A stretch of 25,286 nucleotides of DNA from an uncultured bacterium (GTDB taxonomy: Bacteria > Actinomycetota > Coriobacteriia > Coriobacteriales > Coriobacteriaceae). The notes beneath the pieces are model-generated. The model made no database searches. It was not told where the DNA came from and saw nothing but the letters and a program-made list of their open reading frames with translations. A program made the translations under genes and the position numbers. Position 1 is the first letter of the stretch, and the number at the start of each line of letters is the position of its first letter. Shown in pieces: positions 6,789-14,167 of this stretch. The stretch covers positions 1 to 25,286 of the forward strand of contig CAJMPY010000030.1 of the NCBI GenBank assembly GCA_905215385.1, in the 5' to 3' direction.

Positions 6789-7523
6789 CTACTCGTGAAC
6801 CGGGAACACGCTGGCGACGGAGTGAGTCTCCTCGTCGGTGCGCGGGTCGATGTACTTGGCAGCGTTCTCCCACTGACCATAGTGGCCCATAGCGCCAGCG
6901 ATGGCCTCCTCGGGGGTCTTGCCGGCCTTGACGGCGTCGGTGAACTTGCCGAGGTTCAGGAACTCGAATGCGATGATCTCGTTCTTGTCGTTGAGAGCCA
7001 TGCGGGTGACGTAGCCCTGAGCGAGCTCGAGGTAACGAGCGCCCTTGGCCTTGGTGCCGAACATGGTGCCGACCTGAGAGCGAAGGCCCTTGCCGAGGTC
7101 GTCGAGGGAGGCGCCCACGGGCAGGCCGCCCTCGGAGAACGCGGTCTGGCTGCGGCCGTAAACGATCTGCAGGAAGATCTCGCGCATAGCAACGTTGATG
7201 GCGTCGCAGACGAGGTCGGTGTTGAGGGCCTCGAGGATGGTCTTACCGGGAAGGATCTCGGAAGCCATGGCGGCAGAGTGGGTCATGCCCGAGCAGCCGA
7301 TGGTCTCAACGAGGGCCTCCTCGATGATGCCGTCCTTGACGTTCAGCGTGAGCTTGCAGGCGCCCTGCTGAGGTGCGCACCAACCCACACCGTGCGTAAG
7401 ACCGGAGATGTCGGAAATCTCCTTAGCCTGGACCCACTTGCCCTCCTCGGGGATGGGTGCGGGGCCGTGGTATGCACCCTTGGCAACGGGGCACATGTTC
7501 TCCACTTCCTGTGAGTACTGCAT
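6789..7523 (-). CDS. NifU-like Fe-S scaffold-type protein paired with GGGtGRT
   Basis: A 244-residue protein. ATG 7523 is chosen because GAGGAGAGG precedes it at proper spacing; the frame extends farther upstream but only through the leader. The N-terminal half contains a NifU/IscU-like core: VGWCAPQQGACKLTLNV (Cys49, Cys56), ETIGCSGMTHSAAM (Cys77) and LNTDLVCDAIN (Cys106). The C-x-G-MTHSAAMAS stretch corresponds to the scaffold's cluster-binding Cys loop. An extra Cys11 (ENMCPV) and a C-terminal ~130-residue extension (QTAFSEGGLPVGASLDDLGK; GAMGHYGQWENAAKY) distinguish it from ordinary 130-150-residue SufU or IscU. It is the first gene of a two-gene operon and probably binds an Fe-S cluster or iron; whether it delivers clusters or serves GGGtGRT is unknown. 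Confidence 0.75.
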   Translation of the reverse strand: MQYSQEVENMCPVAKGAYHGPAPIPEEGKWVQAKEISDISGLTHGVGWCAPQQGACKLTLNVKDGIIEEALVETIGCSGMTHSAAMASEILPGKTILEALNTDLVCDAINVAMREIFLQIVYGRSQTAFSEGGLPVGASLDDLGKGLRSQVGTMFGTKAKGARYLELAQGYVTRMALNDKNEIIAFEFLNLGKFTDAVKAGKTPEEAIAGAMGHYGQWENAAKYIDPRTDEETHSVASVFPVHE

Positions 7524-7547
7524 GCCTCTCCTCTCTATCGTGTTGGC

Positions 7548-7600
7548 GTCCCATCTGGGGGTCGTGGCTGGCGATTGCCGGGCGACCCTTCGAAAGGGAC
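7548..7600 (-). ncRNA. candidate structured 5' leader of the NifU-like/GGGtGRT operon
   Basis: Between the candidate -10 (7622-7617) and the start codon (7523) the minus strand can fold into nested helices. The outer GTCCC (7600-7596) pairs with GGGAC (7552-7548). A middle GGGTCG (7588 region) pairs with CGACCC (7564 region), exactly complementary on plus as 7559-7564 with 7583-7588. An inner GGC pairs with GCC (7579-7577 with 7572-7570) with a 4-nt loop. Asymmetric internal loops separate them. A competing small hairpin, CCCTT-TCG-AAGGG, uses part of the same bases. Nested helices with internal loops resemble a riboswitch or protein-binding leader, but I match it to no known class. Confidence 0.4.
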
Positions 7601-7616
7601 ATGACATGCAGCCCCT

Positions 7617-7622
7617 ATAATA
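7617..7622 (-). promoter_or_regulatory. candidate -10 box of the NifU-like/GGGtGRT operon
   Basis: TATTAT on the minus strand (5 of 6 to TATAAT), about 95 bases before the start codon. No convincing -35 is found at 17 bp; the region upstream is AT-rich (GAATATTCC). Transcription from here would include the structured leader. Confidence 0.4.
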
Positions 7623-7759
7623 CCGCGAAATGCACGGAATATTCGGCGAACGGCTCAGTTTTCGTAGCGAGAAGTGCGGAACTTTCAATTGAAGCGTTTT
7701 AACTCTATGTTCTGTGGTCGCGAACTTCCGTAGAGGGGGTCCGTCTTGGGCAAGCTTTT

Positions 7760-7792
7760 GGTCAGCTCTTGTAAGCGTTGTAGGGGCTGACC
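7760..7792. repeat. 9-bp inverted repeat upstream of the Y1 transposase gene
   Basis: GGTCAGCTC (7760-7768) pairs with GGGCTGACC (7784-7792), with one G-U and a 15-nt loop, about 135 bp before the transposase start. REP-associated transposases act on imperfect palindromes near their own gene, so this is a candidate recognition element; a simple leader hairpin is the alternative. The remaining gap (7524-7926) holds the divergent promoters described here and nothing else I recognise. Confidence 0.35.
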
Positions 7793-7926
7793 TGTTGCAA
7801 TGGTGCCGTTCGCCGCCCGTTTACTGCCTTTGGCCGCGCGAGTGTATTGTTTTGCGTGAATGTTTTGATGGCACGCTTCAATCGTGCTGTATTGGATGGC
7901 AAGCAGATCCCGGCGAAGGGAGCGCC

Positions 7927-8727
7927 ATGCAGCGCGTTTGGAGAACGGTTACCGGCTTTTACCATGTCTGTGCCCGCGGTATGGGCAAGCAGCTCATCTT
8001 TGAGGGCGATGAAGACCGGTGGGAGTTTTTGGAGCTGATGCGCGACTGCTGCCGCGAGGAGGGTGTGACGGTTATTGCCTGGTGCCTTATGGGCAATCAC
8101 GTGCATTTGGTGCTTGCAGATTACGAGGACGCGATGAGCGCAGCCATGCACCGGCTGCTTTTGACGTACGCGCGGCGGTTCAATAAACGCACGGGGCGCA
8201 CAGGCCATCTGTTCCAGAACCGTTTTGACCGGCGCTCGCTCGATACCGACCGTTATCTAATGGCCGCCATTCGCTATGTTCACGCTAATCCGCAGGAGGC
8301 GGGTATCGCCCTGATCGAGCGCTATCCGTGGAGCAGCTTTGCCGAGTATCTGCGAGCGTATGACAACGATACGACGAGGGGATTTTCCGACCCTTCTTGC
8401 GTGCTCGAGCTTTTTGAGTCTGCCGAGGGGTTTCTGGATTATTCTCTGTCGATGCCCGATGGTTCCGATCCGGTGATTCACGATATGGATGAGACGGAGT
8501 GGGAGCGGCGCGCGTTTGCCGACAAGATGGCGAATCGCCTGGGTGTGCCGCTCAACGGACTCAAGACCGTTGCGCCCTCGCGGCGAGACAGAATCATTTT
8601 CGCTCTGCACGATGCCGGTTTCACGGTGCGCCAGATTGAACGCTATACGGGAATCAGCAAGAGTACCGCCTCTCGTATCGTGCGCGCTTATGCGCGGATG
8701 AAGGCTCAGGCTGAAGGCTCGGAATAG
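7927..8727 (+). CDS. REP-associated-type (Y1, HUH) transposase
   Basis: A 266-residue protein with start ATG 7927, preceded by AAGGGAG. It carries the Y1-transposase HUH motif GNHVHLVL (His58 and His60), the GRTGHLFQNRF block (90-100), and DRYLMAAIRYVHANPQEAG, in which Tyr117 (RYVHANP) is a candidate nucleophile. IERYPWSSFAEY follows. The C-terminal ~70 residues add a helix-turn-helix-like segment (FTVRQIERYTGISKSTASRI), longer than minimal IS200-type enzymes. Such proteins nick and join single-stranded DNA and are usually single-copy, domesticated-looking genes rather than active insertion sequences. It is flanked by palindromes at 7760-7792 and 8732-8764, and transcribed convergently with suf. 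All key residues seen appear intact. Confidence 0.85.
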   Translation: MQRVWRTVTGFYHVCARGMGKQLIFEGDEDRWEFLELMRDCCREEGVTVIAWCLMGNHVHLVLADYEDAMSAAMHRLLLTYARRFNKRTGRTGHLFQNRFDRRSLDTDRYLMAAIRYVHANPQEAGIALIERYPWSSFAEYLRAYDNDTTRGFSDPSCVLELFESAEGFLDYSLSMPDGSDPVIHDMDETEWERRAFADKMANRLGVPLNGLKTVAPSRRDRIIFALHDAGFTVRQIERYTGISKSTASRIVRAYARMKAQAEGSE

Positions 8728-8731
8728 AAAA

Positions 8732-8764
8732 TGGCCGAACCGCTCTTGTCAAGCGGTTCGGCCA
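8732..8764. terminator. bidirectional terminator between the transposase and suf operon
   Basis: TGGCCGAACCGCT (8732-8744) and AGCGGTTCGGCCA (8752-8764) form a perfect 13-bp stem with a 7-nt loop. On the minus strand it is followed by ATTTTCT, and it can end both converging transcripts. It could also serve as a REP-like palindrome for the adjacent transposase. Confidence 0.75.
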
Positions 8765-8792
8765 ACAAATTCTTAAGATTTAATAATAAATA

Positions 8793-9227
8793 CTACTGAT
8801 TATTTTGTCCCGTGAGCATGCCGTCGAGGGTGCGCCAGGCGAGCTCGGCGCATTTGACGCGGGCAGGCATGTGCGAGATGTCCTGGAGCTGGGCGGCCTC
8901 ATCCAGGTCTTCCAGGTCCTCCTCGGAGAGCTGTTCGCCACGGATCATAGCGAGGAAAAGCGCTGCCAGACGACGTGCCTCCTCGACGGTCTCGCCGGTG
9001 ATGAGGTCGGCCATGATGTCGGCACTGGCCTGGCTGATGGCGCAGCCGTGGCCGGTAAAGGAGGCCTCCTCGATCACGTTGTTCTCGACACGCAGCTGCA
9101 AGGTGAGCTCGTCTCCGCAGCTGGGGTTGATGCCGTCGTGCTCGTGCGTGGGGGCATCCATCTCGTACTTATAGTCGGGGTGCGAGTTGTGCTCCATAAA
9201 TGTGGTGGAGGTGTAGAGGTTACCCAT
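8793..9227 (-). CDS. sufU: SufU, Zn-dependent sulfurtransferase of the SUF system
   Basis: A 144-residue protein with the SufU/IscU fold pattern and three ligand Cys: NPSCGDELTLQL (Cys37, with Asp39), TGHGCAISQASADIM (Cys62) and MPARVKCAELAWRTL (Cys126). In Gram-positive bacteria SufU binds zinc through these residues and takes persulfide sulfur from SufS; it replaces SufE. The long insertion between the second and third Cys (EEDLEDLDEAAQLQDISHMP) distinguishes SufU from true IscU. The start ATGGGTAA overlaps the sufS stop by 8 bases, so translation is coupled and stoichiometry with SufS maintained. It is the last gene of the operon. An AT-rich tail and a strong hairpin terminate it. Confidence 0.93.
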   Translation of the reverse strand: MGNLYTSTTFMEHNSHPDYKYEMDAPTHEHDGINPSCGDELTLQLRVENNVIEEASFTGHGCAISQASADIMADLITGETVEEARRLAALFLAMIRGEQLSEEDLEDLDEAAQLQDISHMPARVKCAELAWRTLDGMLTGQNNQ

Positions 9228-10545
9228 TGAACGTGCTCCAAACGTGATGCAGGCCGGCGATGAACTTGTCGATGTCGGCCTTGTCGTTGTAGAAGGCCAC
9301 GCTGGCGCGGCAGCAGGCAAGGTTCTCGACGCCCAGCCAGGTGAGCAGCGGCTGCGCGCAGTGGTGACCGGCGCGGATGCAGACGCCGTCCATGTCCATG
9401 ATGCTCGCGACATCGTGCGGGTGGATGCCCTTGACATTAAAGCTCACGACACCGTGGTGGTTATCCCAATAGATTGAGCCGATGATCTGGACAAAGTCGA
9501 GCTGCATGAGCTCGCCCATCAGGTAGTGGACGAGTGCCTGCTCGCGTGCCTGGATGTTTTCGTAGCCCACCGTGTTGACGAGGTAGTCGAGGGCGGCGCC
9601 TGTGGCGAAGATGCCGGCGGCGTCCTGCGTGCCGGCCTCGAACTTCTCGGGGACGGGAGCCCAGACGGCGTCCTGCTCAGTAACCGAGTCGATCATCTCA
9701 CCGCCGGTAAGCATGGGCGGCATGGCGTTGAGCAGATCCATCTTGCCCCACAGCACGCCGATGCCCATGGGGCCCATGGCCTTGTGCGCGCTAAAGGCAA
9801 AGAAGTCGGCGCCCAGATCGGCCACATTGACTGGCATGTGCGGCAGCGACTGTGCGCCGTCGACGACCAGATAGCCGCCGTACTTGTGCACGAGCTTGCC
9901 GAGGTTCTTGACCGGATTCTCGACGCCCAGGACGTTAGAGACCTGACCCACGGCCAGGATCTTGGTCTTGGGGCCCACCTTGGCCAGAACCTCCTCGGTC
10001 GTGAGCTGGCCGGTCTTGGTGGGGTAGAGGTAGACGAGCTTGGCACCGGTCTCGCGGCAGACCTGCTGCCACGGAATCAGGTTGGAGTGGTGCTCCATGA
10101 TGGTGATGACGACCTCGTCGCCCGGCTCGAGGACTGTGGGTGCAAAGCTCTTGGCGACCAGGTTGAGCGACTCGCTCGTGTTGCGGGTGAAGACGACTTC
10201 GTTGGCCTGGGGGGCGCCGATGAGGTCGGCGATCTGTTGGCGGACCTTCGCGATGGCGTCGGTGGCCTCGACGGACAGGGAGTACAGGCCGCGCAGGGGG
10301 TTGGCGTTCATGCGCTGGTAGAAATCGCGCTCGGCGTCGAGCATGCAGGCGGGACGCTGCGCGGTGGCGGCACTATCGAGGAAGGCGATCTCGGGATGCT
10401 GCTGGAACAGCGGGAACTGTGCCTTGTAGGGGTTGGTCTCGATGTCTACGGTAGGCCAGCCGCGCGAGGCCTCGTCGCTGGCGTCGAGCTCCATGGGCTC
10501 GGGGGCGGTACAGGTGTCGCATTTAACGTGCTCGGTGTCGATCAT
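9220..10545 (-). CDS. sufS: SufS group II cysteine desulfurase
   Basis: A 441-residue PLP enzyme converting Cys to Ala plus enzyme-bound persulfide sulfur for Fe-S assembly. Visible residues include FLDSAATAQRP (55-65), NTSESLNLVA (122-131), EHHSN (151-155), VVDGAQSLPH with Asp229, SAHKAMGPMGIGVLWG with PLP-binding Lys255, and RAGHHCAQPLL with catalytic Cys396 on the short group II loop. About 35 N-terminal residues precede the usual start of the fold and contain HVKCDTC (Cys9, Cys12), an addition I do not expect in SufS (~406 residues). Its ATG overlaps the sufD stop (ATGA). It transfers sulfur to SufU, encoded next. Confidence 0.95.
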   Translation of the reverse strand: MIDTEHVKCDTCTAPEPMELDASDEASRGWPTVDIETNPYKAQFPLFQQHPEIAFLDSAATAQRPACMLDAERDFYQRMNANPLRGLYSLSVEATDAIAKVRQQIADLIGAPQANEVVFTRNTSESLNLVAKSFAPTVLEPGDEVVITIMEHHSNLIPWQQVCRETGAKLVYLYPTKTGQLTTEEVLAKVGPKTKILAVGQVSNVLGVENPVKNLGKLVHKYGGYLVVDGAQSLPHMPVNVADLGADFFAFSAHKAMGPMGIGVLWGKMDLLNAMPPMLTGGEMIDSVTEQDAVWAPVPEKFEAGTQDAAGIFATGAALDYLVNTVGYENIQAREQALVHYLMGELMQLDFVQIIGSIYWDNHHGVVSFNVKGIHPHDVASIMDMDGVCIRAGHHCAQPLLTWLGVENLACCRASVAFYNDKADIDKFIAGLHHVWSTFNG

Positions 10546-11813
10546 GCGAGCTCCTCTTCAAAGTTGTCGATCAGGTTGTTGCCCAAGCGGACGACGGCGG
10601 CGCGGGTACGCTCGTCGGTGGCGGAAAGCGCGGCGTCTTCCAGCTTGGCGCGGATGAACAGGTCCTCGGCGGCGTTTTGGTCAAGACCGCGGCAGGCGAG
10701 ATAGAACAGCTGCTCGTCGCGGACGTGACCGATGGTGGCGCCGTGGTTGCCGGCGACGTCGTCCTCGTCGCAGAGGATGACGGGGACGGTCTTGTTGTCG
10801 ACGCCCTTGTTGGCCAAAAGCACCGTTTCGCGCTCGGTGCCGGTTGCACCCTTGCAGCCGTGCACGAGGTCGATGGTGCCACGGTAGACCTTCTTGGACG
10901 TGCCGGTCAGCACGCCGTTGGCGTCGATCTCGCACTCGGTCTTGCGACCGCGGTGGCGCAGCTCGTAGTTAAAGTCGCGCACCTGCTCGCGGGCGCCCAG
11001 GTAATCGGTATCGATGGTCACCTTGGCGGTGTCGCCCAGCAGGTCGCCGGCAAGGCCGGTGGCGCTGGCGCCGGCACCCAGGACGGTGTGCTGCACGTTG
11101 ACGCGCGCGCCCTCGTCCAGGAACAGGCCGGTGTCGTCGAGTGCGATCCAGCTGTCGTCGAGTGTCTGCGTGCAGGTCACGTTGACGGTGGCGTACTCGT
11201 GGGCGCACACGCGTAGCACGGAGCCCACGACACCCTCGCCGGCAACGGGGGAGTCCAGGGCAATATGCAGGTCGAGCGTTGCCTGCGGGCGAGCGACGAC
11301 GTCGATGGCGGCGATGGCCGCGGCGGCATCGACACCGCTCACACGCACGGTAACCGTGGCGTGCTGGTATGCGGGCACATCGATGACGATGCGCTTGGTA
11401 GCGTGCTCGGCCAAGTAGGCGTAGGCAGCCTCGCCCATGCCGGTTTCGAAGGCTTCAGCAGGGGAGAGCTCCTCCTCGAGCTTGATGGCGCCGGCCTGGT
11501 AGACGGAGGTGGCGGGCACGTCGAGCTCGGTCTCGGGCGTGATGCGGGCGCGGTCGGCGGCATCACCGGGGGCGGAGGAGCGGCGCTCGGGGAAGCGCTC
11601 GGCCATGGCGTCCATGGCGGCGTCGAACGCGTCTGTCACGCCAATAAACTGCTCGCCCAAGCCTTCGACCTCAACGGCCTCCGCGGGAGCGGCGGCAAGC
11701 TCGTCAGAGAGCTCGAGCTTGGTCTGATTCATCTTCAGCCAGCCCCAAGTGGCAGCCGGCATCGCGTTGACCTGCTCAAGGGTGGTAGCAGCGGTGTTGG
11801 TTTCCTGTTTCAT
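10542..11813 (-). CDS. sufD: SufD, Fe-S assembly scaffold subunit
   Basis: A 423-residue SufB/SufD-family protein. The N-terminal part is variable (ATWGWLKMNQTKLEL). The C-terminal beta-helix core shows RGTIDLVHGCKGATGTE, LLANKGVDNKTVPVILCDEDD and GNHGATIGHVRDEQLFYLACRG. His357 in the NHGATIG motif corresponds to the SufD His needed for cluster assembly in the SufBC2D complex (E. coli His360). The final helices (LEDAALSATDERTRA; VRLGNNLIDNFEEEL) are where SufC docks in this family. The start is one base from the sufB stop (TAATG) and the stop overlaps sufS by four bases. The order B-D-S-U identifies it even where sequence conservation is low. Confidence 0.9.
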   Translation of the reverse strand: MKQETNTAATTLEQVNAMPAATWGWLKMNQTKLELSDELAAAPAEAVEVEGLGEQFIGVTDAFDAAMDAMAERFPERRSSAPGDAADRARITPETELDVPATSVYQAGAIKLEEELSPAEAFETGMGEAAYAYLAEHATKRIVIDVPAYQHATVTVRVSGVDAAAAIAAIDVVARPQATLDLHIALDSPVAGEGVVGSVLRVCAHEYATVNVTCTQTLDDSWIALDDTGLFLDEGARVNVQHTVLGAGASATGLAGDLLGDTAKVTIDTDYLGAREQVRDFNYELRHRGRKTECEIDANGVLTGTSKKVYRGTIDLVHGCKGATGTERETVLLANKGVDNKTVPVILCDEDDVAGNHGATIGHVRDEQLFYLACRGLDQNAAEDLFIRAKLEDAALSATDERTRAAVVRLGNNLIDNFEEELA

Positions 11814-13225
11814 TATCCGATCGCTCCTTCCATCTCGAGCTTGATCAGGTTGTTCATCTCGACGGCGTACTCCAGCGGCAGCTCCTTGGAGACCGGGTTG
11901 GCAAAGCCGTTGACGATCATGGTGCGGGCCTCTTCCTCCGAGATGCCGCGGCTCATCAGGTAGAACACCTTGTCGTCGCCGATGCGGCCGATGGTGGCCT
12001 CGTGGCCGATGTCGACGTTCTTGGCGCGGATGTCCATGGCGGGGATGGTGTCGGAGCGGCTCTGGTCGTCGAGCATGAGCGACTGGCAGCTCACGGTTGC
12101 CTTGGAACCCTCGGCCTTGGGCGTGGCCACGATGGAGCTGCGGAAGGTCTGAATGCCGCCGCTCTTGGAGATGCCCTTGGTCTCGACGGTTGCCGAGGTC
12201 TCGGGGGCGTTGAGCACGACCTTACAGCCGGTATCGAGGTTCTGCCCGGCGCCGGCAAAGGTAATGCCGGTAAAGCTCGAGCGGGCGCGACGGCCGTTGA
12301 GCACGCTCATGGGGTAGAGGTAGCCCACGTGGCTGCCGAAGGAGCCACTGATCCACTCGATGTCGCCATCCTCGTCCACGCGCGCACGTTTGGTGTTGAG
12401 GTTGTACATGTTTTTGGACCAGTTTTCGATGGTCGAGTAGCGAAGGTGTGCACGCTTGCCCACAAAGAGCTCGACGGCGCCGGCGTGGAGGTTGGCAACA
12501 TTGTACTTGGGCGCGGAGCAACCCTCGATAAAGTGCAGGTCGGCGTCGTCCTCGACGATGATGAGCGTGTGCTCAAACTGGCCGGCGCCCTTGGCGTTAA
12601 GGCGGAAGTAGCTCTGCAGCGGGAAGTCCAACTTGGTGCCCTTGGGCACGTAGACAAACGAGCCGCCCGACCACACGGCACCGTGCAGGGCCGCAAACTT
12701 GTGGTCGGTGGGCGGGATGAGCGTCATAAACTTTTCGTGGATGAGCGGCTCCCACTGCGGATCGCGCAGGGCCTCCTCGATGCCGGAGTAGACGATGCCC
12801 ATCTTGGACGCGGTGTCCTGCATGTTGTGGTAGACGAGTTCGGAGTCGTACTGCGCGCCGACGCCTGCCAGGTAGCTGCGCTCGGCCTCGGGGATGCCCA
12901 GGCGCTCAAAGGTGTTCTTGATGTCGTCGGGCACCGACTCCCAGTCGTGCTTTTGGTCGGTGTTGGGCTTGACGTAGGTGACGATGTTGTCCATGTCCAG
13001 GCCCTCGATCGAGGGGCCCCACGTCGGATCGGGGAAGCGGTTGAAGATCTCGAGGGACTTGAGACGCAGGTCGAGCATCCACTGCGGTTCGTCCTTCTTG
13101 GCGCTGATCTCGCGCACGATGTCGGGCGTGATGCCGGCGTCGAGGCGCTCGAATCCCTCCTCGCCATAGGTGAAGTCGTAGAGGCTGCGGTCGATGTCCG
13201 CGACCTCGGTGCGGTTCTTGGTCAT
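11813..13225 (-). CDS. sufB: SufB, Fe-S cluster scaffold subunit
   Basis: A 470-residue protein with the conserved SufB features: the N-terminal YDFTYGEEGFERLDAGI, AGVGAQYDSELVYHN, DHKFAALHGAVWSGGSFVYV, HFIEGCSAPKYNVANLHAGA, ENWSKNMYNLNTKRA and HVGYLYPMSVL. Cys380 (KATVSCQSLM) and Glu409 (GHEATIGRIGDDKVFYLMSR) lie 29 residues apart, exactly the spacing of E. coli SufB Cys405 and Glu434, which receive sulfur and form the nascent cluster with SufD His. Length is normal. Start ATG 13225 follows a 12-base gap after sufC with SD AGGGG. It forms the SufBC2D complex with its neighbours in the cytoplasm. Confidence 0.96.
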   Translation of the reverse strand: MTKNRTEVADIDRSLYDFTYGEEGFERLDAGITPDIVREISAKKDEPQWMLDLRLKSLEIFNRFPDPTWGPSIEGLDMDNIVTYVKPNTDQKHDWESVPDDIKNTFERLGIPEAERSYLAGVGAQYDSELVYHNMQDTASKMGIVYSGIEEALRDPQWEPLIHEKFMTLIPPTDHKFAALHGAVWSGGSFVYVPKGTKLDFPLQSYFRLNAKGAGQFEHTLIIVEDDADLHFIEGCSAPKYNVANLHAGAVELFVGKRAHLRYSTIENWSKNMYNLNTKRARVDEDGDIEWISGSFGSHVGYLYPMSVLNGRRARSSFTGITFAGAGQNLDTGCKVVLNAPETSATVETKGISKSGGIQTFRSSIVATPKAEGSKATVSCQSLMLDDQSRSDTIPAMDIRAKNVDIGHEATIGRIGDDKVFYLMSRGISEEEARTMIVNGFANPVSKELPLEYAVEMNNLIKLEMEGAIG

Positions 13226-13237
13226 TACGTCGCCCCT

Positions 13238-14038
13238 TTACGCCTGCTGCTCGGCAGCGGCGGCCTCGGCCTGGGCGCGCTGCTCGGCGGCCTCGCGCTC
13301 GAAGGTCTCAAAGCCGTTCTTGTCGATCCAGGGGATGAGCGAGGCGTCGTCCTCGCGCACGATGTGACCCTTGACCATAACGTGGACGCGGTCGACATCC
13401 AAGTGCTCCAGGATGCGCGTGTTGTGCGTGATGATAAGCATGGAGCCGTCGCAGCTCTTGCGGTAGGCGTCCATGCCGTGGCTGACGGTGGAAAGCGCGT
13501 CGACGTCCAGGCCCGAGTCGGTCTCGTCGAGGATGGCGAGCTTGGGCTGCAGCAACAGGAGCTGGAGCATCTCGACCTTCTTCTTCTCGCCGCCCGAGAA
13601 GCCCACGCCTAGCTCGCGGTTGAGGTAGGCGGTATCCATGTTGAGCTCGGCCGCGAGCTCCTTGACGCGACGACGGAATTCCTTGCCCTTCATCTCCAGG
13701 CCGGGGCGGCCGGCGATACTGGCGCGCAAAAAGCTCGACAGTGGCACGCCGGGGATCTCGACCGGGGCCTGGAAGCTCAGGAACAGGCCGGCGCGCGAGC
13801 GCTTGTCGGTGGTGAGCCCGGTGATGTCCTGGCCGTCAAAGACGATGCGGCCATTCTGCACGGTATAGACGGGATCGCCCATGACCAGGTGGCCAAGGGT
13901 GGACTTGCCGGCGCCGTTGGGGCCCATCAGCACGTGGGTCTCGCCGGCGGCGACGTTGAGGTTGACGTTGTGGAGGATGGTCTTCTCGTCCACGGAGGCA
14001 GTCAGACCTTCGATGGAAAGCAGCGGATTTGCACTCAT
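13238..14038 (-). CDS. sufC: SufC, ABC-type ATPase of the SufBCD complex
   Basis: A 266-residue ATPase. It has Walker A GPNGAGKST (39-47), a Q-loop in LFLSFQAPVEIPGV (85-98), signature FSGGEKKK (147-154), Walker B LAILDETDSGLD (167-178) and a switch His in IITHNTRIL. These, together with LSFQ-x-PVEIPGV, are specific to SufC. ATP hydrolysis drives the SufB-SufD rearrangement that exposes the assembly site. ATG 14038 has AGAGGGA four to five bases from it; an upstream in-frame ATG at 14068 lacks an SD. The Ala/Gln-rich C-terminal tail (EREAAEQRAQAEAAAAEQQA) is an unusual but harmless-looking extension. It is the first gene of the operon, with order C-B-D-S-U. Confidence 0.96.
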   Translation of the reverse strand: MSANPLLSIEGLTASVDEKTILHNVNLNVAAGETHVLMGPNGAGKSTLGHLVMGDPVYTVQNGRIVFDGQDITGLTTDKRSRAGLFLSFQAPVEIPGVPLSSFLRASIAGRPGLEMKGKEFRRRVKELAAELNMDTAYLNRELGVGFSGGEKKKVEMLQLLLLQPKLAILDETDSGLDVDALSTVSHGMDAYRKSCDGSMLIITHNTRILEHLDVDRVHVMVKGHIVREDDASLIPWIDKNGFETFEREAAEQRAQAEAAAAEQQA

Positions 14039-14122
14039 GCTGTCCCTCTCTGTATATGGTGTACTCATAGGTGTACTAAACCCTAGGAATCTTCTCGGAA
14101 TAAAGTTACTATGGGTTCGGCG

Positions 14123-14146
14123 TTAGTCAAGGGAAAACCCGACTAA
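14123..14146 (-). promoter_or_regulatory. suf promoter region with TTAGTC/GACTAA inverted repeat
   Basis: TTAGTC (14123-14128) and GACTAA (14141-14146) are inverted repeats flanking GGGAAAACCC. On the minus strand the right-placed TTGACT (14130-14125) is a good -35 (5 of 6). The matching -10 at 16-17 bp is weak (TAACTT/AACTTT), which would suit a regulated promoter. GACT/AGTC half-sites also occur in E. coli IscR class I sites, but the arrangement here is not the standard one. Confidence 0.45.
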
Positions 14147-14167
14147 TCCACTCGACTTTTCAAATTC

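Noticed and set aside
5595..7514. 639-codon open frame on the plus strand
   Set aside because: It is antisense to the GGGtGRT and NifU-like genes, which have recognisable motifs and SDs; the translation is Val/Gly/Asp-rich with no family resemblance.
12002..13612. 536-codon open frame on the plus strand
   Set aside because: Antisense to sufB and sufC; a side effect of high GC at third codon positions.
14039..14068. Alternative sufC start at 14068
   Set aside because: No SD precedes it, while ATG 14038 has AGAGGGA at good spacing and matches usual SufC length.
14123..14160. Canonical IscR class I site
   Set aside because: GACT and AGTC half-sites are present but in the wrong order and spacing for the E. 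coli consensus.
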